This document shows positions 42,620 to 50,160 of a DNA stretch of 64,000 nucleotides, one piece after another. Source of the DNA: Micromonospora sp. Llam0 (GTDB lineage: Bacteria; Actinomycetota; Actinomycetes; Mycobacteriales; Micromonosporaceae). The DNA is taken from the NCBI RefSeq assembly GCF_003751085.1, contig NZ_RJJY01000002.1:620001-684000 (forward strand), given 5' to 3'. Positions within the stretch are counted from its first letter, which is position 1; each line of letters opens with the position of its first letter. A program made the position numbers and the translations under genes. The notes under the pieces were generated by a model. It was not told the DNA's origin. It saw only the letters and a list, made by a program, of their open reading frames with translations, and made no database searches.

Positions 42620-42847
42620 TCACCGGACGTAGACGCCTCGGCCTTGGTGGCCCTGAAGGACGCCCCGCTCCTGGAGACGTGCGAGGGCTTGGCGGACGGT
42701 GGGTGCTGAGCATTCGTACTGTTCGCTGAGTTCCGCTGTGGATGGGATCTTGTCCCCGGGTTTGAGGTCACCGGTGGCAATGGCGGACTCGATGTCGCGC
42801 ATGATCCGGCGGAAGACCGGCTCTGCGGGCTGGGAGGGGGTCGGCAC
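42620..42847 (-). CDS. GntR-family repressor, DNA-binding domain only
   Basis: A 75-residue protein; GTG 42847 is chosen because GAGGAG precedes it by seven bases (an upstream ATG at 42880 is possible). It is a complete GntR winged helix: VFRRIMRDIESAIATGDLKP, GDKIPSTAELSEQYECSAPT, VRQALARLQERGVLQGHQGR. There is no effector-binding domain. Such mini-GntR proteins are typical of actinomycete mobile elements (KorSA-like). It is divergent from the ABC transporter operon and a TTGCTTAGCAA palindrome sits in the intervening promoter. Confidence 0.88.
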   Translation of the reverse strand: MPTPSQPAEPVFRRIMRDIESAIATGDLKPGDKIPSTAELSEQYECSAPTVRQALARLQERGVLQGHQGRGVYVR

Positions 42848-42921
42848 GGCAGGCTCCTCGCGTAGGTGAAGCCATCGCATCACGCCTGACCTGTGTTGGC
42901 AAGTAAACCAAGTGCTCCGTG

Positions 42922-42950
42922 TTGACTTGTCTTGCTTAGCAATCTAGGTT
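42922..42950 (+). promoter_or_regulatory. promoter with embedded palindromic operator
   Basis: TTGACT (42922-42927) and TAGGTT (42945-42950) are spaced 17 bp, a good sigma70-type pair for this GC content. The 11-bp palindrome TTGCTTAGCAA (42932-42942) lies between them, ideally placed for repression by the divergent GntR protein. A half site TTGCTAAG recurs near 43126-43135. Confidence 0.55.
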
Positions 42951-43153
42951 TTCGGTCTGGTTGAGGTGTCACCTCGCGTAGGGGCTGAGGCGGGACACCT
43001 CGACCGCGGCCTGCCCTCCTATGCCTGGGCGTCCCCCGTCGTCGAGGACGGGAGGGCAGGCCATCCCGTTCTGCCTTGCTGCGGCTTCCTGGCGTCCGCG
43101 CCCTTCATGCACGAGTACACCCCGACATGTATTGCTAAGTAGATGAGGTTCTG
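42951..43153 (+). promoter_or_regulatory. structured ~200-nt leader, possible riboswitch or attenuator
   Basis: Downstream of the promoter, GAGGTGTC (42963-42970) pairs with GACACCTC (42994-43001), enclosing a CCTC/GAGG inner stem. Then GGCCTGCCCTCC (43008-43019) pairs perfectly with GGAGGGCAGGCC (43051-43062), with CCCGTC/GACGGG inside. No ORF fills the leader. The genes below encode an ABC substrate-binding protein and permease. It does not fit TPP, SAM or cobalamin consensus as far as I can see. Confidence 0.45.
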
Positions 43154-44173
43154 ATGGTGCGTACGATCACCCGTCGCCGGCTACTCGCCGGTGGTGCCGT
43201 TGTCGCGGCTGGGGTAGCTGCCTCGGCTTGCGGTCGGTTGCCCGCTCCCGGCCCCGCCTCCGTGCAGACGGTCAGAGTGTTGACGGGTGCCGGGTTCCAG
43301 GGGCGGGAAGCGCCGCTGCTGGTGGCGCGGGCGCAGGGTTGGTTCCGTGACGAGGGCCTGGCCGTGGAGGTGCTGCCGGGCAAGGGGTCGGGCGAGAACC
43401 TGAAGCTGCTGGCGGCCGGACAGGTCGACGTGGCGACGCTGGACGTGAACGCCGCGATGATCGAGGCCAGCGCACCCGGCGGCATCCGGGACTTCCGGCT
43501 GACATCGGTGCTGCACCAGCGGAACCTGGCGTGTTTCGTGGCGTTGGCGTCGTCGGGGATCCGCACGCCGGGTGATCTGGCGGGCCGGCGGTTGTCGTAC
43601 CTGCCGGGCGGCATCAACCATGTTCTGTTCCCGACGTATGCACAGCTGGCCGGCTTCGACCCCTCGGGTGTGCAGTGGGTGGGCAACCCGGTGCCGGCCC
43701 AGCACGCAGCGCTGCTCGCCGAAGGAAGAGTCGACGCCATCAGCCAGTTCGTGCCGGCGGTGGAGTCGGTGCGATCCGTCGCGAAGCAGGACCTGTCGGT
43801 GCTGCCGTTCGCTGACTGGATCGGTGACCTGCACGGCTCGGCGATGGCCGTCTCCACAGCGACCGCGACCAACCTTGCCGCCGTGGTCCGCCGGTTCAAC
43901 CGGGCACTGCTACGCGGGCTGGACTACTGCATGAGCCATCCCGACCAGGCAGGCAAGGCGTACGCGTCACAGCCAGAGACGCAGGGCCAGCAGGCCCACC
44001 TCGCCACCGCCGAACTGACCGCGCTGCGCGGCTACGTCACCCCGGCAGAAGGACGCCTCGGCCACTTCGACGAGGCGAGGGTGGCCCGCAACATCGCGAT
44101 CCTGCATGGTGCAGGTGCCATACCCGTTGGTCTGGTGCCGTCGGACATCATCGCCCCGGACCTCGTCCCATGA
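43154..44173 (+). CDS. ABC transporter substrate-binding protein (NMT1/THI5/SsuA-like), Tat lipoprotein
   Basis: A 339-residue protein from ATG 43154. Twin-arginine start TRRRLLAGGAVVAAGVAASACG with a lipobox Cys, so it is probably exported by Tat and lipid-anchored. The body is a type II periplasmic-binding fold of the NMT1-like group (QGREAPLLVARAQGWFRDEG, then LKLLAAGQVDVATLDVNA, DAISQFVPAVESVR). Members bind pyrimidine precursors, sulfonates, nitriles or riboflavin. The ligand is unknown. The stop overlaps the permease start (ATGA). Confidence 0.9.
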   Translation: MVRTITRRRLLAGGAVVAAGVAASACGRLPAPGPASVQTVRVLTGAGFQGREAPLLVARAQGWFRDEGLAVEVLPGKGSGENLKLLAAGQVDVATLDVNAAMIEASAPGGIRDFRLTSVLHQRNLACFVALASSGIRTPGDLAGRRLSYLPGGINHVLFPTYAQLAGFDPSGVQWVGNPVPAQHAALLAEGRVDAISQFVPAVESVRSVAKQDLSVLPFADWIGDLHGSAMAVSTATATNLAAVVRRFNRALLRGLDYCMSHPDQAGKAYASQPETQGQQAHLATAELTALRGYVTPAEGRLGHFDEARVARNIAILHGAGAIPVGLVPSDIIAPDLVP

Positions 44174-44979
44174 ACCGGCGCATGCCGCCGATGCCGAGTC
44201 TCGCCTCGGCTGTCACCGCGCGGCTGTGGATGGTAGTCGCGGGAGCCTGCCCGCCGGTTCTCGGTGTGGCCGGGCTGGTCGCCGTCTGGTGGGCCGCCGT
44301 CGAGGTGTCCGGCGTGGCCGACTATGTTGTGCCGCCGCCCTTCGCGGTCGCCGCCGTGATCCGCGACCAGCCCGGCTACCTGTTCCACCACGCCAGCGTC
44401 ACCCTCACCACAGCGATGGCCGGCTACACCATCGCCGCCGTCACGGCGATCATGCTCGGCACTGTCCTGGCCATGTCCCGGCCACTAGCGCGGGCACTCA
44501 CCCCGACCCTGCTGGTCCTCAGCGTGCTACCGAAACCCGCCCTGGTGCCGGTGCTGATCATCGCCCTCGGCTTCGGCGCCGGGCCGAAAATCGTCCTGGT
44601 CTGGCTGATGTGCTTCCTCCCGATCGCCCTCGCGACAGCCACCGGTCTGACGGCCACCCCGGCGGATCTGGTCGAGCTGGCCCGATCCCTGACCGCCTCC
44701 CGCTGGCAGACGTTCGTCAAGGTCCGACTGCCGGCCGCACTACCGCACCTGTACTCCGGGCTGCGGATCGCGTTACCCCTCGCCCTGATCGGCGCCATCG
44801 TGTCGGAGTTGTTCGGCGGGCTCGCCGGGCTCGGCGTCGTCATCCAGCACGCCGGAACCCGCGCCGACATGGCCTTCGCCGCCATCGCGGTCCTCGCCGC
44901 CATGAGCACCGCGATGTACGGGCTACTCACCGCAGCCTGCGCCAGGGCGGCGCCGTGGGTCCCGCACACAACCGCCTGA
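44170..44979 (+). CDS. ABC transporter permease (SsuC/TauC/ThiX-like)
   Basis: A 269-residue membrane protein, six helices, with the EAA loop VELARSLTASRWQTFVKVRL followed by PAALPHLYSGLRIAL. Overlaps the substrate-binding protein gene by four bases. No ATPase gene is present in this cluster or elsewhere in the window, so the system must borrow one or is incomplete. Confidence 0.9.
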   Translation: MNRRMPPMPSLASAVTARLWMVVAGACPPVLGVAGLVAVWWAAVEVSGVADYVVPPPFAVAAVIRDQPGYLFHHASVTLTTAMAGYTIAAVTAIMLGTVLAMSRPLARALTPTLLVLSVLPKPALVPVLIIALGFGAGPKIVLVWLMCFLPIALATATGLTATPADLVELARSLTASRWQTFVKVRLPAALPHLYSGLRIALPLALIGAIVSELFGGLAGLGVVIQHAGTRADMAFAAIAVLAAMSTAMYGLLTAACARAAPWVPHTTA

Positions 44980-45048
44980 CCCCGGGCACGCTCACCCGTC
45001 CAACGGGTCCAGGCCGTGCCGCCGACCCTATGTCTAAAGGAGACAGCT

Positions 45049-45861
45049 GTGACCACGTCCACCTACCTGTTCGGCGACGCCCCACCCGACACCCGCGACG
45101 ACAACGCGGTCATGCTCGACGCCCTGGCCGGCATGCTCGACCCGTTCTCCCGCCGGCAGCTGCGCCGGGTCGGAGTCCGCGCCGACGCCCGATGCCTCGT
45201 CGTCGCCGTCGGAGCCAGCTGCATCGCCGCAACCCTCGCCGAGATGGCCCCGCACGGCGACATCGCCGCCACCGACATCGACCTCACCCCGAGCCGCCGG
45301 CACCCCCGCATCCGGCTGATCCGCCACAACATCGTCACCGACCCGTTGCCCGACGACGGCTACGACCTCATCCACGTCCGGCTTCTCCTCGCGCACCTGC
45401 CTACCGACCAGCGCACCGCCGTACTCACCCGGCTCGTCGACGCCCTCACCCCCGGCGGACTGCTCATCGTTGAAGAGTTCGAACCCACCTGGCGCAGCTC
45501 CGTGCTGTCCGCCCCGGACCCCGACGAGGCCGACCGGCTTTTCGCCGCCTACCACCGGGCGTTCGGGGCCGTGCTCACCGGCTCCGGCAACGACCTGACG
45601 TGGGGTCGCCGCGCGCACCACGCGATGCGTGCTCTCGGCCTGCACGTCGACACGAACGGCCACACCGGTACGTGGACCGGCGGGCAACCCGGCTGCCTCC
45701 TGCCCTACGCCACCGCCGGAGTCATCCGCGACCGGCTCACCGCCGCCGGCATGACCCCCGACGACATCGACGCCTTCCGCACGCTTCTGCTCCACCCCGA
45801 CCTGGTGGTCAAAGGCAACCTCGCCCTGTCCCACGTCGGCCGCGCCCCCACCGGCAGTTGA
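45049..45861 (+). CDS. SAM-dependent methyltransferase (class I)
   Basis: A 270-residue protein; GTG 45049 is preceded by AAAGGAGAC. The Rossmann core is recognisable though degenerate in motif I (DARCLVVAVGASCIAATLAE), then ATDIDLTPSRRHPRIRLIRH, NIVTDPLPDDGYDLIHVRLL and LTPGGLLIVEEFEPTW (motif III). The opening YLFGDAPPDTRDDNAVMLDA resembles small-molecule O/C-methyltransferases. It follows the transporter genes in the same direction, so the transported compound or a cargo metabolite might be methylated. Speculative. Confidence 0.85.
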   Translation: MTTSTYLFGDAPPDTRDDNAVMLDALAGMLDPFSRRQLRRVGVRADARCLVVAVGASCIAATLAEMAPHGDIAATDIDLTPSRRHPRIRLIRHNIVTDPLPDDGYDLIHVRLLLAHLPTDQRTAVLTRLVDALTPGGLLIVEEFEPTWRSSVLSAPDPDEADRLFAAYHRAFGAVLTGSGNDLTWGRRAHHAMRALGLHVDTNGHTGTWTGGQPGCLLPYATAGVIRDRLTAAGMTPDDIDAFRTLLLHPDLVVKGNLALSHVGRAPTGS

Positions 45862-45862
45862 C

Positions 45863-45934
45863 ATGGCCGCCGAGTACCGCCTCTACACCACGACAACCAC
45901 GCGGGTCACCGACGTGCTGAAGACGAACGGATGA
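45863..45934 (+). CDS. possible 23-residue leader peptide
   Basis: ATG 45863 opens MAAEYRLYTTTTTRVTDVLK and stops at 45932-45934, overlapping the next ATG by four bases (ATGA). The coupling and the run of threonines are suggestive, but a peptide this short is weakly supported. Confidence 0.3.
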   Translation: MAAEYRLYTTTTTRVTDVLKTNG

Positions 45935-46110
45935 CCGCCCCCGTCGCCGTCGCGGTCGGCATCATCTTGCTCGCCATCGCTGTCCTCCACGCCGGCAACA
46001 GCGTGGCCTGGGCCTACGCCAAATACCGGGCCCGGCGACTTCTCACCGCCGGACTCCTCGTCCTCGCCGCCGTCATCATCCTGCGCCACCACACCGGCGA
46101 ACCCGAATGA
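45931..46110 (+). CDS. small two-helix membrane protein
   Basis: A 59-residue protein from ATG 45931: VAVAVGIILLAIAVLHAG, a basic loop WAYAKYRARRLLTA and a second helix GLLVLAAVIILRHH. Too short for usual gene callers but clean composition. It lies between the methyltransferase and the following small genes, all on one strand. Unknown function. Confidence 0.6.
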   Translation: MTAPVAVAVGIILLAIAVLHAGNSVAWAYAKYRARRLLTAGLLVLAAVIILRHHTGEPE

Positions 46111-46126
46111 GCCCTACCCACGCTGC

Positions 46127-46327
46127 ATGCCCACAAGCCCCGGAGACGACGCGACCCTCGTCCACGACGAACAGATCGTCCTGCACCAGCGCGACGGCCA
46201 CATCGCCATCAACACCGACTGGCCCGGCTGGCACGAAATCCCGACCCTCCACTGGTACCGCGACGGATTCCTTGGACAGAGCCATGCCGACCAGCGCCAC
46301 CTTCCGCGGCGAAACCCTCAATCGTGA
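46127..46327 (+). CDS. small hypothetical protein
   Basis: A 66-residue protein from ATG 46127, with DEQIVLHQRDGHIAINTDWP and GWHEIPTLHWYRDGFLGQ, rich in aromatic residues and beta strands. It overlaps the next gene by 44 bp in another frame, so its last ~15 residues may be less certain. No family recognised. Confidence 0.5.
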   Translation: MPTSPGDDATLVHDEQIVLHQRDGHIAINTDWPGWHEIPTLHWYRDGFLGQSHADQRHLPRRNPQS

Positions 46328-46538
46328 GCAGGTCATCGACCTCCTCACCCGACGCCGCACCAATCCCGTCAGCGTCCGCCTCGGTGAGCACTACCTCGTC
46401 GGAGTCGTCAACGTCGCCTACGACCCCGGACACGACGAGATCGTGCTCGACCTGGACCCCATCGCTCTGTCCGACATCCTCACCATCCTCACCACCGACC
46501 GCACCCACCTCTCCGTACCGAGGACACCCAGCACATGA
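46284..46538 (+). CDS. small hypothetical protein
   Basis: An 84-residue protein from ATG 46284: FRGETLNREQVIDLLTRRRT, then VSVRLGEHYLVGVVNVAYDP and LDLDPIALSDILTILTTDRT. A strand-helix arrangement, no known domain. An in-frame ATG at 46107 would add 59 shadow-like residues and is rejected. It overlaps the TraB-like gene start by four bases. Confidence 0.6.
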   Translation: MPTSATFRGETLNREQVIDLLTRRRTNPVSVRLGEHYLVGVVNVAYDPGHDEIVLDLDPIALSDILTILTTDRTHLSVPRTPST

Positions 46539-47398
46539 TCCCCTACCTACAGCTCACCACTGGTCGTCGGCGACGCCTCGTCCTCCAGACGCCAATCAGC
46601 TTCTACCGCCACCCCGACAGCGGGCAGCGAATCGTCGTCGTCGCCACGCACCACTACGCCGAGCCCGCCTACTATCGAGAACTCCTGCACGACATCGACT
46701 GCTACCAACAGGACGGATACGTCGTCCATTACGAAAACGCCCAGTACCAGACCCCCGGCGACGAACCCACCCAGGCAGAGCAGTCCGTCCTCGACGACCT
46801 CAACGCCCTACGCGACCTCGAAACCGTCCGGATGGCCCCTCTCGGCTGGGTACGCCAACCCAGCCTGCTCCACCACCCCACCTGGCAGCGAAAAGACCTC
46901 ACTGACCTCGACGTCATCCGTCAGGCCGGCACCGACGCCATGACCCACTACCTCACCACCCGACGCGCCCTGTTCGACTGGCCCGACCAGCAGGTCTGGC
47001 GACTCAGCCGCGTCTACGCCTTCTTCGCCCTCAGTACCCGCCTGATCGCCTCCTCTGCGGCGAAGAACACCGTTCCCCGACCCCACCGCGACCCCCGCAT
47101 GCGGGCCGTCGCCCAGGTTCTCACCGACACCCGCACCGCCCTCGCCCTCGACGCCGCCGTGACGACCACCGAAGACACCGTCATGATCTGGGGCGCAGCC
47201 CACCTCCCCGGCATCCATACCGGCCTCACCGCCGCCGGGCACCACCTCGACGGCGACCCACAATGGCGCACCGTCGGCTACCTTCCCTCGATCGCCGCCT
47301 CCGCCCTGCGCTACCTCCTCCGACAACCACCCGCCATGCACCCGCGCTACCACCACGCCACGCCTGCCGCGCCCCTCGGCCCCGCGCCCACCAAGTGA
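46535..47398 (+). CDS. TraB/GumN-like (TIKI superfamily) protein
   Basis: A 287-residue protein from ATG 46535. N-terminal VVVATHHYAEPAYYRELLHD, then IDCYQQDGYVVHYENAQ matches the TraB/PrgY/GumN start (TxHx(A/G)E, followed by a vxxEg strand). The C-terminal VMIWGAAHLPGIHTGLTAAG is the second hallmark (xGaaHlpG). Family members are predicted metalloproteases, and in enterococci TraB/PrgY blocks pheromone signalling by self. It ends the cargo operon. A role in inactivating a secreted peptide signal is possible but untested. Confidence 0.72.
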   Translation: MIPYLQLTTGRRRRLVLQTPISFYRHPDSGQRIVVVATHHYAEPAYYRELLHDIDCYQQDGYVVHYENAQYQTPGDEPTQAEQSVLDDLNALRDLETVRMAPLGWVRQPSLLHHPTWQRKDLTDLDVIRQAGTDAMTHYLTTRRALFDWPDQQVWRLSRVYAFFALSTRLIASSAAKNTVPRPHRDPRMRAVAQVLTDTRTALALDAAVTTTEDTVMIWGAAHLPGIHTGLTAAGHHLDGDPQWRTVGYLPSIAASALRYLLRQPPAMHPRYHHATPAAPLGPAPTK

Positions 47399-47410
47399 GT
47401 CATCCAGGCC

Positions 47411-47668
47411 CCGAGCCCTGACTCAGGCGGGCGCCCAGTCCGGGAGCCGAGATCAGCCGTGATTCAAAACCAGTAGCCTGCTGTGGGCGGCGCGGGACCA
47501 TGTCGATCTCCCGCAAGAGTCGACCGCGCCGCCCACCACCCGAGTCCGCCCGTCGCTTTGTCGGTCTCCCCTTTAAGCCCGGCGCTACCTTCACAGGATC
47601 TCTACCAGGTTTGCGATCTTCGCGAACTCGCAAGGACTCCTGTAGCTGACGCCTGAGTCAGGGCTTGG
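47411..47668. repeat. 258-bp noncoding segment bounded by 19-bp inverted repeats
   Basis: CCGAGCCCTGACTCAGGCG (47411-47429) and CGCCTGAGTCAGGGCTTGG (47650-47668) are inverted repeats with one mismatch. Inside, GGGCGGCGCGG (near 47486) pairs with CCGCGCCGCCC (near 47529), and TTGCGA pairs with TCGCAA further right. No gene is inside. It could be a MITE-like element, a structured RNA or paired terminators of the convergent genes. Confidence 0.6.
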
Positions 47669-47975
47669 GACTGGCGCGATGCTGTCTGCTCCAACGTTTG
47701 ATCTCCTCGAGGAGACCGACCAATTCCTCGCCCCCGGGAGTCAGCCGGTAGTCCGCGCTGTCGTCCTCCTGGTGGTGCTCGACGAGATCTTGGGCGCGCA
47801 GGTAGGTCAGTGTGTCGGTGAGCGTACGGGCATGCACGGTGGAAGGGCTGGCCTGCGACACCGCGTGATGCAGGTTGGAGTACCGGAGGGGTCCGTCGTG
47901 AAGAGCGTTCAAGATCGCAACGGACAGCTTTCGTTTCGCCAGGATGCCCAGTAGGAGTTCCAGTTCGTTTGTCAG
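47658..47975 (-). CDS. HxlR/PadR-like winged-helix regulator with a probable CTG start
   Basis: A 105-residue regulator. A stop immediately precedes codon GTT, so the start must be internal. CTG 47973-47975 is best, since GGGGAGGTGAG lies 5-6 bases upstream. It gives TNELELLLGILAKRKLSVAI, then LNALHDGPLRYSNLHHAV and LRAQDLVEHHQEDDSADYRL with TPGGEELV, the full HxlR pattern. A TTG at 47912 would truncate helix 1. Its 3' end overlaps the right arm of the inverted repeat. Confidence 0.75.
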   Translation of the reverse strand: MTNELELLLGILAKRKLSVAILNALHDGPLRYSNLHHAVSQASPSTVHARTLTDTLTYLRAQDLVEHHQEDDSADYRLTPGGEELVGLLEEIKRWSRQHRASPKP

Positions 47976-48138
47976 CGCAACTCACCTCCCCAGGGCCACG
48001 AGCGCGCGACGCACCGACAGCACAGTGTATGTGATCACGCAAGTTGCATTGAAGGATCTGCACCAACGGCTGAACGTTGTCTACAAAGAGCGGCCGGCAG
48101 CAGGCGCCTCGACGCGAGGACAATTCTCACAAAAGCTG

Positions 48139-48408
48139 CTATTTCGGACCGAAACCTCTCGATCGAAAGGTGCCGGTCGTCGATGACCGCGAGGTCAACC
48201 ACTGATGAAGCCGGAGCAAGTGACCAAAAATTGCCTCGCCCTTGACAGTTAGGCAGAAGAGAGTCTTGCCGCAGGGCTCGTCGTCCAAGCTGCCGCCATC
48301 TTGAGCGACCAGGAGGCCCTCGGCGGCCATCCCTCTCAGCAGCGCGACCGGACCTTGCGTCCCGGCGGCGATCTGCGCGAAGCTAGCGGTGCCGCCCCTC
48401 GCCTGCAT
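48139..48408 (-). CDS. possible winged-helix protein
   Basis: An 89-residue frame from ATG 48408: FAQIAAGTQGPVALLRGMAA, then EGLLVAQDGGSLDDEPCGKT and LFCLTVKGEAIFGHLLRLHQ. The L-T-x-K-G-E segment and helix order resemble MarR/HxlR proteins, and parallel the neighbouring regulator. It overlaps the end of a truncated zinc-ribbon frame, so it may be a fusion remnant. Confidence 0.45.
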   Translation of the reverse strand: MQARGGTASFAQIAAGTQGPVALLRGMAAEGLLVAQDGGSLDDEPCGKTLFCLTVKGEAIFGHLLRLHQWLTSRSSTTGTFRSRGFGPK

Positions 48409-48560
48409 TGTTTTCGGTGGCAGGCTCCGCACTCGCCAGCAGGCCATCGGCGGGCGAAGTCCCAGCACGGATGGCATAGCCCGTTGTTGAAGCCACGACC
48501 CCACGCCAGACAGGTCAGGCAGCTGCGCAGGTGGCGGCCGGGCACGCCGCGTGGGCTCAT
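48336..48560 (-). pseudogene. truncated zinc-ribbon recombinase-associated protein
   Basis: Only about 45 residues look genuine: HLRSCLTCLAWGRGFNNGLC, then HPCWDFARRWPAGECGACHR, two treble-clef-like Cys pairs. Proteins starting this way in actinobacteria are long (hundreds of residues) and encoded after a tyrosine recombinase and an XRE gene, as here. The remainder is missing or out of frame. Interpreted as a decayed third gene of that module. Confidence 0.5.
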
Positions 48561-48569
48561 CAGCGGTAC

Positions 48570-48896
48570 TCAGGTCGGCGGCAGCGAACGGCCGTCACGG
48601 CGACGGGGCACCACGGCCAACGGCGGCGCGCCGGCCGCCGCCGTCATCGGCTGCTCGCCGTGGCCGGGCTGGGGAACCTTGCCCGGCTCCGGTATCAGCA
48701 GCTCGCCGACCTGGCAGCCGAGCACCGCGCAGATCACGTTCAAGTCGTCGAGTTTGATCGACGCGGGTCGGCCCGACCACAGCCCGGACATCTTGCCCGC
48801 CGAGATGACCAAGCCTCGTTCGGCGAGCATCCGCTGCAGCTCCGACGCTTTCCAGATGCCGCGGTTGGCCGCCGCGAGTCGCAGATTCCACCGCAT
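48570..48896 (-). CDS. XRE-type helix-turn-helix protein of recombinase module
   Basis: A 108-residue protein. MRWNLRLAAANRGIWKASEL, then LAERGLVISAGKMSGLWSGR and LDDLNVICAVLGCQVGELLI form a Cro/CI-type (HTH_26) domain. A Pro/Ala-rich tail follows. Its start abuts the tyrosine recombinase stop, so the two are coupled. It probably regulates or assists the recombinase. Confidence 0.85.
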   Translation of the reverse strand: MRWNLRLAAANRGIWKASELQRMLAERGLVISAGKMSGLWSGRPASIKLDDLNVICAVLGCQVGELLIPEPGKVPQPGHGEQPMTAAAGAPPLAVVPRRRDGRSLPPT

Positions 48897-50141
48897 TCAG
48901 ATCAGTCCTTCCAACCGCTGGGCGGCCCGCTGCTGCCCGGCGACCCAGGCGTCCTCGATCCGGGTTCGATGCACGTGGACGTAGCGCATGGTGGTGGCCA
49001 CCCACGAGTGGCCGAGCAGTTCCTGGATCGAGATCAGGTCCACCCCGGACAGGTACAGCTGCGACGCGCAGAAATGCCTCAGCACATGCGGCGTCAGCGT
49101 GTCCGCCCAGGCCGGGAGATGACTGGCCGCAGCTGTGGCCAAACCCTGCCGCAACGCGTCGTCACCGACCCGCCGGCACGAGCCGTCACCGTTCCTGCGC
49201 TCCGACGGGAACAGCGGCGCCCCGGGCCGGGTGTGGTCGGCGTCGAACTGGCCCCACACGTCCTCGATGAACCAGCGCAGCGTTCGGCCGGCATGGTTGA
49301 CCAGCGGCACCATCCGCTCTCGAGGGCCGGAACCACGCGATCCCTTGCCGTGACGGACGTGCAGCTTGCCGAACCGGCCCAGATCCCACTTCACGTCAGT
49401 CAGGTCCAGGCTGCGCGCTTCGTTGATCCGCAACCCGACCTCGGCCATCAACCGAGCCGCCGCGTAGTTCCGCGCGGCCGGCGCGAACTTGCGACAGGTA
49501 GCCAGCTCGCCCGCCCAATCGGCAAACAGCTGCGCCACCTCCGCCTCCGAGGGAGGAATACGCAGCCGGGCGTCCTTACGGCCGCGAGGCCGGTTCATCT
49601 CGTCGATCGGGCACTGCACCACCCGGCCGGTCAACGCGTGGATCTCGACCTTGTGCCGCAACTCGAGGAACGCGAAGTAGGTCGTCAACGCCTGCGCCCT
49701 CGCCAGCCGCGTCCCGCTGGCCGCGTCGCGTAACACCCGACCGAAGTACGCGTCGGCGTCGACCGGCTCCATCTCCCACAGCGGCCGGTCGAACCAGGCG
49801 CGGGCCTGCTCCAAGTGGCCCACATCGGCGCGCACCGTCGCGTCGGCCAGCCCGGCCGAAGCCCTCGCCAGCACGAACCCGGCCAGCACATCAGTTTCGA
49901 ACTCCACCAGCTCGGACGCCGACGCCGGCCCACGGCGCTCCCGCAGATCCCGCACCGCTGCCAGCGCCAACCCGAGCACCCCACCTTCACCGAAACAGCC
50001 GAAAGGCCAACCACCGTGCAAACGCTTCAGAATCCCCGAAGTTACGTCGAAACCACCCAGACGACCCCGACAAGCGATCCACCCAGCCAGAAGCACTCCC
50101 GCCCGTTCACCACCCCAACGAACTCGCGGGATGTCGCACAC
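48897..50141 (-). CDS. tyrosine-type site-specific recombinase (second recombinase)
   Basis: A 414-residue frame; the first ~35 residues are doubtful, and the start could be an internal TTG near HGGWPFGC. The catalytic set is visible: Arg in EVGLRINEARSLDL, Lys in RHGKGSRG, HxxR in TPHVLRHFCASQLY, His in LLGHSWVATTMRYVHVH with the Tyr. A SAM-like N-terminal core-binding domain precedes. It belongs to a three-gene module with the XRE gene and the decayed zinc-ribbon gene. It is distinct from the integrase at the tRNA and may act on a different site within the island. Confidence 0.88.
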   Translation of the reverse strand: MCDIPRVRWGGERAGVLLAGWIACRGRLGGFDVTSGILKRLHGGWPFGCFGEGGVLGLALAAVRDLRERRGPASASELVEFETDVLAGFVLARASAGLADATVRADVGHLEQARAWFDRPLWEMEPVDADAYFGRVLRDAASGTRLARAQALTTYFAFLELRHKVEIHALTGRVVQCPIDEMNRPRGRKDARLRIPPSEAEVAQLFADWAGELATCRKFAPAARNYAAARLMAEVGLRINEARSLDLTDVKWDLGRFGKLHVRHGKGSRGSGPRERMVPLVNHAGRTLRWFIEDVWGQFDADHTRPGAPLFPSERRNGDGSCRRVGDDALRQGLATAAASHLPAWADTLTPHVLRHFCASQLYLSGVDLISIQELLGHSWVATTMRYVHVHRTRIEDAWVAGQQRAAQRLEGLI

Positions 50142-50160
50142 ACCGGTGAGGAGAACGCCC

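Noticed and set aside
42951..43153. TPP riboswitch for the NMT1/THI5-like transporter
   Set aside because: The leader contains CTGAGG rather than the CUGAGA core and lacks the second conserved TPP arm. Kept as unassigned structured leader.
46107..46283. In-frame extension of the 84-residue protein
   Set aside because: The added residues are Ser/Thr/Pro-rich and out of phase with a better frame (46127-46327).
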